A stretch of DNA of 64,000 bases, taken from Frondihabitans sp. Leaf304. Its GTDB lineage: Bacteria; Actinomycetota; Actinomycetes; Actinomycetales; Microbacteriaceae. The DNA lies in assembly GCF_001423105.1 (NCBI RefSeq), contig NZ_LMNV01000003.1, forward strand, positions 130,120-194,119, in the 5' to 3' direction. Below the pieces are notes generated by a model, which worked only from the letters and a program-made list of their open reading frames with translations, searched no databases and was not told the origin of the DNA. The first letter of the stretch is position 1. Every line of letters begins with the position of its first letter. Below, in pieces: positions 58,977 to 64,000 of the stretch. Position numbers and translations under genes: made by a program.

Positions 58977-59615
58977 TCAGAACGGGGCCTCTTCGCCGAC
59001 GACGTGCCACCCGGGCTGCTGGTCGACCGGGGAGGGCGGCGCGGAGGCCGCCGGGACGAGGACTGCTGCGGCGGCGGGCACTGCGACGTTGGTCTGCTGA
59101 GGCGGCGCGCTCGGCACGCCCAGTTCGGAGCCGGAACCGGGTGCCGCGGTCGTGACGGGCGTCTCGAGGTGGCCCGAGGGATCCTGCGGGGGTGCCTGCT
59201 GCGGATCGGTCGCGTTCTCGTCGTGCTCGTCTGCCGCGCCGGGGGCCGGTGCCGCGCGACCTGCGGCCTTCGTGAACGTGGTCGTGCCGAACAGCAGATC
59301 GGGCCCGAGCGATTCGGCATCGATCTCGACGGAGGTGCCGGAGCGGTCGTCTTTCTGCCAGTTGCGAATTCGCAGACGGCCGGAGACGAAGACGCGGTCG
59401 CCCTTGTCGAGCGAGGCGTCGGCGTGGTCGGCCAGCTGGCGATACACGCTCACCGAGTACCAGTTGGTATCGGAGTCGACCCAGACGGCGCGCGAGCGAT
59501 CGTAACGACGCTGAGACGACGCGAGGCGGAAGGTGACGAGCGAGATGCCCGAGGTGGTGCTCACCCGCTTGAGCGGGGTCGCGATTGTGCCGGTGAGGGA
59601 GATGGTGTCTGTCAT
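58977..59615 (-). CDS. ssb: Single-stranded DNA-binding protein
   Basis: This 212-residue protein has an OB fold in residues 1-115 (TLTG-like start, WYSVSVYRQLADHA, GDRVFVSGRLRIRNW) and a Pro/Ala-rich disordered tail. The tail ends VVGEEAPF; it is acidic and ends in Pro-Phe like canonical SSB tips but is shorter of Asp. It may be the second, non-essential SSB of actinobacteria rather than the replication one next to rpsF. GAGACT lies 7 nt before the ATG. Confidence 0.9.
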   Translation of the reverse strand: MTDTISLTGTIATPLKRVSTTSGISLVTFRLASSQRRYDRSRAVWVDSDTNWYSVSVYRQLADHADASLDKGDRVFVSGRLRIRNWQKDDRSGTSVEIDAESLGPDLLFGTTTFTKAAGRAAPAPGAADEHDENATDPQQAPPQDPSGHLETPVTTAAPGSGSELGVPSAPPQQTNVAVPAAAAVLVPAASAPPSPVDQQPGWHVVGEEAPF

Positions 59616-59622
59616 GACCGAA

Positions 59623-59628
59623 AGTCTC
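59623..59628 (-). promoter_or_regulatory. -10 box of leaderless promoter for ssb
   Basis: GAGACT on the reverse strand lies 7 nt before the ATG at 59615. Confidence 0.45.
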
Positions 59629-59641
59629 GCGACGACGACAA

Positions 59642-59692
59642 CGGCCCGAGACCGTCTCTCCCTCGTCTGGGGAGAAGGAGGCCGTCGGGCCG
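59642..59692 (-). terminator. Hairpin between small gene and ssb
   Basis: CGGCCCGA and TCGGGCCG are the base of an imperfect 51-nt hairpin whose inner part has further pairing. It follows the stop of the small gene at 59726 and precedes the ssb promoter. Confidence 0.6.
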
Positions 59693-59725
59693 GTTGTGGA
59701 GACCAGGGCGCTCCCGGTCTTTCGC

Positions 59726-59950
59726 TCAGTGCTCGGTGAACTCCGGGCGATCCGCGCCGGGACCGAGCGCCGCGTGCATGGCGCGTTTCGCGACGTCGAG
59801 CGTCGGGTAGGCGCCGTGATAGTCGGCCTCGCGACCGACTCGAATGGCGAAACCGTCGCCGGTGCGGTGGATCGATCCCACGGCTCCGGCGGGGCCACTG
59901 GCCACCCAGGTGCTTTGCGTGGTGGTGGCGGTGGCGGTGTCGTTGCTCAT
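59726..59950 (-). CDS. Small conserved protein
   Basis: This 74-residue protein has SIHRTGDGFAIRVG and a C-terminal block AYPTLDVAKRAMHAALGPGADRPEFTEH that recalls small conserved proteins of Microbacteriaceae. No function is known. AAGGAGCTC lies about 7 nt before the ATG. It lies 42 nt after msrA on the same strand. Confidence 0.75.
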   Translation of the reverse strand: MSNDTATATTTQSTWVASGPAGAVGSIHRTGDGFAIRVGREADYHGAYPTLDVAKRAMHAALGPGADRPEFTEH

Positions 59951-59992
59951 CGTTGAGCTCCTTTCGATGTGGCCGAGGCGCGGTGCCGCGAC

Positions 59993-60520
59993 CTATGACG
60001 CCAAGACGTACTTGCCGTACGACTTGCGGATCTTGTTGACCTTGGGCAGCGCGACCGCGAGGCAGTAGCCCTGACCGGGATTCTTGGCGAAGAAGTCTTG
60101 GTGATACTCCTCCGCGTCGTAATAGACGCCGAGCGGCTCCAGGGTGGTCACGATTCCGCCCTCCCAGTACTCCCCAGCACGGTCGAGGGCCGCTTCGAAC
60201 TGCGCCTTCTGCGCGTCGTCTGTGTAGAACATCGCCGAACGGTACTGAGTGCCGACATCGGCACCCTGGCGATTGAGCTGTCGCGGATCGTGAAGGGTGA
60301 AGAAGACGTCGAGGATGACCTCGGCCGGGATGACCTCCTCGTCGAAGGTGACCTGAACGGCCTCGGCGTGCCCCGTCGCGCCGGTGCAGACGGCCTCGTA
60401 GCTGGGATTCGACATCGAGCCTCCCGTATAACCGGAGACGACGTCGGTCACACCCTGCAGGGTGCGGTAGACCGCGTCGAGACACCAGAAACAGCCGCCG
60501 GCAAGCGTGAAAGTCGTCAT
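59993..60520 (-). CDS. msrA: Peptide methionine sulfoxide reductase MsrA
   Basis: This 175-residue enzyme reduces S-sulfoxides of methionine. The active site GGCFWC has catalytic C10; GTGATGHAEAV-like substrate loop (CTGATGHAEAVQV) and GTQYRSAMFY are present. A C-terminal Cys in GQGYCLAVA may resolve the disulfide. A weak TACCGT box lies 6 nt before the ATG. Confidence 0.96.
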   Translation of the reverse strand: MTTFTLAGGCFWCLDAVYRTLQGVTDVVSGYTGGSMSNPSYEAVCTGATGHAEAVQVTFDEEVIPAEVILDVFFTLHDPRQLNRQGADVGTQYRSAMFYTDDAQKAQFEAALDRAGEYWEGGIVTTLEPLGVYYDAEEYHQDFFAKNPGQGYCLAVALPKVNKIRKSYGKYVLAS

Positions 60521-60555
60521 AAACTCACGGTACTCCCCGGCCCTGCAGGCGTCAG

Positions 60556-60561
60556 TAGGCT
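60556..60561 (+). promoter_or_regulatory. -10 box of leaderless promoter for aldo/keto reductase gene
   Basis: TAGGCT lies 7 nt before the ATG at 60569. Confidence 0.55.
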
Positions 60562-60568
60562 CAGCCCT

Positions 60569-61594
60569 ATGACCTCACCTTTCACGCCCTACGTCGCCGA
60601 CGCCGAACGGTACGAAAAGCTCCCCTACGACCGGATCGGCCGGAGCGGACTGCGACTCCCCCGCATCTCGCTCGGATTCTGGAACAACTTCGGCACCGAC
60701 CGCTCCCTCGAGACGCAGCGTGACATCGTGCTCCGCGCCTTCGATCGCGGCGTGACCCACTTCGATCTGGCAAACAACTACGGCCCCCCGTACGGCTCGG
60801 CCGAGGAGCAGTTCGGCCGGATCCTGAGTGCAAATCTCGCGCCCTACCGCGACGAGATCCTCATCTCGTCGAAGGCCGGCTACGACATGTGGCCCGGGCC
60901 GTACGGCGACGGCGGCTCGCGCAAATACCTGCTCTCGTCGCTCGACCAGAGCCTCACGCGCATGGGCCTCGACTACGTCGACATCTTCTACTCGCACCGC
61001 CCCGACCCCGAGACGCCCATCGAAGAGACGATGGGCGCGCTGGCCACGGCCGTCCGCCAGGGCAAGGCCCTCTACGTCGGCATCTCGAACTACGATCCCG
61101 CCCAGACCGAGGCGGCGATCAGCGCCCTCGCCGCCGAGGGCGTGCCGCTGCTGATCCACCAGCCGCGGTACAACATGTTCGACCGCCGACCCGAGCAGGG
61201 CCTGTTCGACACCCTCACCGCCAACGGCGTGGGCTCGATCGTCTTCTCGCCGCTCGCGGGCGGGCTGCTGACCGGTCGATACCTGAACGGAAAAGCACCC
61301 TCAGGATCCAGGGCTGCCGAGGGTCGCTGGTTCACCGAAGACGTGCTCGATGAGACCTACCTCTCTCGGGTCGGCGCCCTCAACGACATCGCGTCGGCAC
61401 GCGGGCAGTCGCTCGCGCAGCTCGCGCTGCTGTGGGTGCTCCGACAGGAGGCCGTGACGTCGGCCCTCATCGGCGCCTCGAGCGTCGCACAGCTCGACGA
61501 CAGCCTCGACGCGCTGCACGGCGCGGATCTGAGCGACGCGGAGCTCGCGGCGATCGAGCCTCTCGCTGTCGACGGCACGGGGTCGGGTCGGTAG
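60569..61594 (+). CDS. Aldo/keto reductase, YghZ-like
   Basis: This 341-residue NADPH-dependent reductase resembles E. coli YghZ (L-glyceraldehyde 3-phosphate reductase): SGLRLPRISLGFWNNFG, HFDLANNYGPPYGSAEE with the catalytic Tyr, and SALIGASSVAQL at the cofactor site. It detoxifies aldehydes such as methylglyoxal in relatives; the true substrate is not known. Confidence 0.93.
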   Translation: MTSPFTPYVADAERYEKLPYDRIGRSGLRLPRISLGFWNNFGTDRSLETQRDIVLRAFDRGVTHFDLANNYGPPYGSAEEQFGRILSANLAPYRDEILISSKAGYDMWPGPYGDGGSRKYLLSSLDQSLTRMGLDYVDIFYSHRPDPETPIEETMGALATAVRQGKALYVGISNYDPAQTEAAISALAAEGVPLLIHQPRYNMFDRRPEQGLFDTLTANGVGSIVFSPLAGGLLTGRYLNGKAPSGSRAAEGRWFTEDVLDETYLSRVGALNDIASARGQSLAQLALLWVLRQEAVTSALIGASSVAQLDDSLDALHGADLSDAELAAIEPLAVDGTGSGR

Positions 61595-61618
61595 TCGCGC
61601 TCAGTATCGCCGGACGGT

Positions 61619-61673
61619 GAGACCTCAGAATCGCCCGCTTTTCTCCACGAAAAGCGGGCGATTTTGAGGTTTC
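61619..61673. repeat. palindromic element, family 3, copy b
   Basis: Arms of 24 nt starting GAGACCTCAGAATCGCCCGC, with two G-U pairs in forward RNA, enclose CTCCACG. The outer arm matches the copy at 56158; the inner arm differs on both sides so that pairing is kept. It lies 25 nt after the reductase stop. Confidence 0.8.
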
Positions 61674-61712
61674 GCACCGGATGTCTGGTCGCGGGAGCTC
61701 GAATGTCGGTGG

Positions 61713-61728
61713 TCGTACGTATGTTCGA
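61713..61728. promoter_or_regulatory. Candidate LexA (SOS) box
   Basis: TCGTACGTATGTTCGA differs by one base from the actinobacterial LexA site TCGAACNNNNGTTCGA. A -10 box TATGTT (61720-61725) lies inside it, so bound LexA would block transcription of the gene at 61771. Confidence 0.65.
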
Positions 61729-61770
61729 TTTGCACCCAGAGTCCAGCCGACCACAGCGAGGAGCACCACG

Positions 61771-62052
61771 ATGACCACCCTGACCTTCACCCCCGATTCC
61801 ATTCCCGGCGCCCTCGCGACGGCGCCTTCCGTGCGCGAGCAGCGGGGCGGGCTCACTCTCGTCCAGCTTCACGACGGCCTCATTCGCGTCACTCGCCCGT
61901 CGGGTGAAGTGCTCGGGTACGTCGAGAGCTATCAGCACGCCGAGGGCGAGCGATTCCGCGCCAAGCGTTTCCTCCCGCGGCAGCGTCGGTTCATAGAGAT
62001 CGGCGAGTTCTGGAGCCGAAACGACGCCACCGACTGCTTCCGGTTCGCCTGA
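61771..62052 (+). CDS. Small orphan protein, likely SOS-controlled
   Basis: This 93-residue protein has no signal peptide or transmembrane helix. Its core reads VQLHDGLIRVTRPSGEVLGYVE, then a basic part RFRAKRFLPRQRRFIEIGEFWS and DATDCFRFA, which looks like a compact beta-rich domain. I recognise no family. GAGGAG lies 7 nt before the ATG; the leader from TATGTT is about 39 nt. The LexA-like box over the promoter suggests induction by DNA damage; whether it halts division or acts otherwise is unknown. Confidence 0.78.
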   Translation: MTTLTFTPDSIPGALATAPSVREQRGGLTLVQLHDGLIRVTRPSGEVLGYVESYQHAEGERFRAKRFLPRQRRFIEIGEFWSRNDATDCFRFA

Positions 62053-62144
62053 GTTCGCTGTCGCCTTGCCTGAGCGGGGTGGCGCATTGCGGGCCGATTA
62101 CGCCCCGATGCCTGTCGCAGCCCGGCCCGGGGCCCTGGAGCAGT

Positions 62145-62150
62145 TAGTGT
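62145..62150 (+). promoter_or_regulatory. -10 box of leaderless promoter for membrane protein gene
   Basis: TAGTGT lies 7 nt before the ATG at 62158. Confidence 0.5.
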
Positions 62151-62157
62151 GCGCGGC

Positions 62158-63279
62158 ATGACCTGGTGGAACGCGCTGACCGACTGGCTGACTTCAACCG
62201 AAGGGCAACGCATCATCACGAACGTCGTTCTGCCCTTCGTAGCGATCATCGTGGCGGGTGTCTTGGCTGCGCTCATCGCTCGCAGCATGGGCAAGCGGCT
62301 ACTCGAGGCGCGTGACCGCGAAGTAAAGGCGAACACGGTCACGGCCCTAATTGCATCGGCCCGTCGTTCGATCGAGTGGAGCGCGCTTGGCACCGACGAA
62401 CGAGCGCACACGGCGCACCTCTCCGACGAGGCGTCCATCAGGCTCCGCCTGCTTCCCGTCGCGGGCGCCGACCTCGCCGCCGTCTGGTCAGAGCACGAGA
62501 TCGCGTCGATTCGCAGCAACTCGGCCACCTTCCGATTCCAGGCCGAGCAGACCTTTGCCGACCTGCGCGACCGCCTTGTGCAGTGGCAGACCAAGCCGAC
62601 TCGGGCGAAGAAGCTGTTCCGCGACGAGGTCGAGCGTTGGAACGCCGAAAAGGCCGAAGACAAGGCGTCCCAACCCGAGTCGGCAACGACGCAGTCGTTC
62701 GTTCCGGTCGACGGCGAGTCCAGTCCGGTGCAGGCGCCCACAGCGTTCGCACCCGCACCCGTCGTTCCGGCTACGCCCCCGGCCGCGGCCACCCAAGACG
62801 CCGCCATCGCCGCGATGGAGCAAACGCCTGCCGAACCCCAGGTGGCAGCTGCGGTCCCCTCCGCGACCGCCACCGACGAGGCGTCGCCGGTCGAGACCGC
62901 CCCTCGCGAGGCATCCCCGAGCGAGGAGGGGCGCGTCGAAGCGGCCGACGCCGAGGCGGGGCGGACGAATGACGCTCACGTGCAGGGCGGGGCTGAGGTG
63001 AGCGGCGTGGGGGCGGATCCTTCGGTTTCTGGCGGCGCTCCTGCTCGCGCCTCGACCGGCATGGTGACGACGCCCGTGGTCAACGCGCCCGCCCCGGTCA
63101 GTGCAGAGTCGGCAGATGCAGAGTCAGCGGATGCAGAGTCAGCGAATACGGAGCGGGGCCTTGAGCCGGCTGACAGCGAGTCTCGCGATGACGAGTCGGG
63201 GGACGATCGCGAGCCGGCGTTCAGCGCTCCGGTCAGCGCGCATCAGGTTCGTCGCCGCACGACACCCGACGAAAGCTGA
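62158..63279 (+). CDS. Single-pass membrane protein with long disordered tail
   Basis: This 373-residue protein has one transmembrane helix (about residues 18-42, NVVLPFVAIIVAGVLAALIA), a helical charged segment to about residue 165, and then an Ala/Pro/Glu-rich low-complexity tail with a short repeat (ESADAESADAESA). I see no known domain. The tail varies in composition from its neighbours and should be disordered. Confidence 0.72.
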   Translation: MTWWNALTDWLTSTEGQRIITNVVLPFVAIIVAGVLAALIARSMGKRLLEARDREVKANTVTALIASARRSIEWSALGTDERAHTAHLSDEASIRLRLLPVAGADLAAVWSEHEIASIRSNSATFRFQAEQTFADLRDRLVQWQTKPTRAKKLFRDEVERWNAEKAEDKASQPESATTQSFVPVDGESSPVQAPTAFAPAPVVPATPPAAATQDAAIAAMEQTPAEPQVAAAVPSATATDEASPVETAPREASPSEEGRVEAADAEAGRTNDAHVQGGAEVSGVGADPSVSGGAPARASTGMVTTPVVNAPAPVSAESADAESADAESANTERGLEPADSESRDDESGDDREPAFSAPVSAHQVRRRTTPDES

Positions 63280-63329
63280 GCGAACGGGCGGCGCGTAGTA
63301 CCGTAGTCATCGATTGCGGTCGGTCGTCT

Positions 63330-63401
63330 CCCCCCGTAGCTCAGTGGAAGAGCACGTGGTTTCTACCCACATGGCCGGGGGTTCGAATCCCTCCGGGGGG
63401 A
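63330..63401 (+). tRNA. tRNA-Arg (TCT)
   Basis: The 72-nt cloverleaf has acceptor arm CCCCCCG/CGGGGGG, anticodon loop TTTCTAC (anticodon TCT) and T loop TTCGAAT. One mismatch is seen at the base of the anticodon stem. CCA is not encoded. Confidence 0.85.
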
Positions 63402-63426
63402 CTCCTTCATCTCTATGTACGACAGA

Positions 63427-63490
63427 TCTAGTCGCGATTCGAGGGTTTAGTCGCGGTAAATCGCGACTAGACCTGCGAAATGCGACTAGA
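63427..63490. repeat. palindromic element, family 2, copy b
   Basis: TCTAGTCGCG at the left end and its near complement at the right enclose a second TAGTCGCG/CGCGACTA pair about GTAAAT. The right arm contains AGACCTGCGAAATGCGACTA, almost identical to an arm of the copy at 15369. It lies 25 nt after tRNA-Arg. Confidence 0.8.
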
Positions 63491-63527
63491 CGCAGTGTCG
63501 TCAGTGACTCGGCAAGTGTCGCTAACC

Positions 63528-63573
63528 GAATCACGCACCGCGCACCGAAAAAACGGTAAGCGGTGCGTGATTC
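63528..63573. terminator. Strong hairpin after the glycosyltransferase-like gene
   Basis: A perfect 14-bp stem GAATCACGCACCGC with an inner ACCG/CGGT stem around AAAAAA; it starts 17 nt after the stop on the reverse strand and is probably its terminator. Confidence 0.7.
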
Positions 63574-63590
63574 AGTTCGCGAAGGTCGGG

Positions 63591-64000
63591 CTACTGGGTC
63601 AGCGAACCCGTCAGGTCGTAGACGGTCACGCCGCCGACGGTCTGCGAGGCGAAGTTCGCCTTGACCCAGGCCGCGATCTTCGACGAGGCGTTGCTTCCGC
63701 CATTCGACGTGCCGACCGAGCTGCCCACGAAGTAGTGGATCTTGCCCGCTGCGACGTAGGCCTTGAACTCGGCCAGGGTCGGCGACGGATCGCTTCCGTT
63801 GAAGCCGCCGACGGGCATGACAGACTTGAGAGTCGCGAGCTGATAGCTGGCCGCCGTGTCGGAGCCGATCGCCGCAGCAACCCAGGTGTACTGGTCGGCA
63901 TCGGTGAGCAACAGCTTCTTGAGGGCCGACGAGACCGTGGTCGAGCCTCCGAAGATGCCGCCCATGCCACCGCCGCCCCGAGCCATGCCGCCCACGCCAC
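63591..64000 (-). CDS. C-terminal part of a YkcB/ArnT-like glycosyltransferase (truncated by window end)
   Basis: About 136 codons of a gene that continues beyond the window. A Gly/Met-rich stretch (GGMARGGGGMGGIFGG) is followed by a compact domain with DADQYTWVAAAIGSD, VMPVGGFNGSDPSPTLAEF and KIHYFVG. This arrangement is typical of the extracytoplasmic C-terminus of large polytopic mannosyl/aminoarabinose-type transferases in actinobacteria. The transmembrane part would lie outside the window. Confidence 0.65.
   Translation of the reverse strand, partial: GVGGMARGGGGMGGIFGGSTTVSSALKKLLLTDADQYTWVAAAIGSDTAASYQLATLKSVMPVGGFNGSDPSPTLAEFKAYVAAGKIHYFVGSSVGTSNGGSNASSKIAAWVKANFASQTVGGVTVYDLTGSLTQ

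Overview
The window is a gene-dense, very GC-rich (roughly two thirds G+C) piece of a bacterial chromosome. Gene content and local gene order point to an actinobacterium, most likely Microbacteriaceae: ileS-folC-DUF4233-ndk on one strand next to rne, tig-clpP1-clpP2-clpX, a translational ileS T-box with ultrashort Stem I, a eukaryote-like IleS, an LAxTG surface protein, a DUF6993-type lipoprotein beside ssb, and an actinobacterial two-cysteine-finger Nei glycosylase. I do not name a genus. There is no phage, IS transposase, CRISPR array or obvious genomic island; this is mostly core chromosome.

Layout. 0.2-6.4 kb: DUF4031 protein, a membrane protein, RNase E/G with a long leader, and a VKOR plus DsbA-like pair for disulfide formation. 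6.4-12.5 kb: ndk, DUF4233, folC and ileS in one reverse operon headed by a T-box. 12.6-17.3 kb: an unrecognised two-domain secreted protein, a CDF metal transporter and an LAxTG-anchored surface protein. 17.4-23.3 kb: TetR regulator divergent from a complete peptide/nickel-type ABC importer operon (lipoprotein, two permeases, one fused double ATPase). 23.3-31 kb: MHS-type MFS transporter, valS with a small partner, a methyltransferase and an M3 peptidase that share a divergent promoter region. 31-35.7 kb: clpX, clpP2, clpP1, tig (proteostasis). 35.7-36 kb: tRNA-Pro and tRNA-Gly. 36-41.7 kb: GDSL lipoprotein, a BrnT-like toxin-antitoxin pair, a NarL-type two-component system, Dps, an acyltransferase. 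41.8-48.5 kb: amidohydrolase, PaiB-like protein, Nei, RpiB, a Rv2466c-like thioredoxin-fold protein, an NCS1 permease with a coupled cysteine hydrolase. 48.6-64 kb: MFS exporter, PepN, MscS channel, truncated haemoglobin, acyl-CoA thioesterases, EttA, lipoprotein, SSB, MsrA, aldo/keto reductase, an apparently LexA-controlled small gene, tRNA-Arg and the 3' end of a glycosyltransferase-like gene.

Three genome-wide habits stand out. First, about half of the transcription units have a TANNNT-type -10 box exactly 6-7 nt before the start codon, which predicts leaderless mRNAs; this spacing also decides several starts. Second, intergenic regions carry long near-perfect palindromes that fall into sequence families with more than one copy in this window (461/34071/48536; 15369/63427; 56158/61619), plus single ones (52684, 52798, 45654-45758), and one 78-bp palindromic unit sits in frame inside a coding linker (22392-22469). 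I see no transposase that would explain them. Third, the palindrome GGATCC occurs about 56 times by eye, more than base composition suggests, often in the longer forms CGGATCCTT and GGATCCTGCG, recalling the cyanobacterial HIP1 repeat. The palindrome families and the SOS-box-linked orphan at 61771 are the best candidates for something undescribed.
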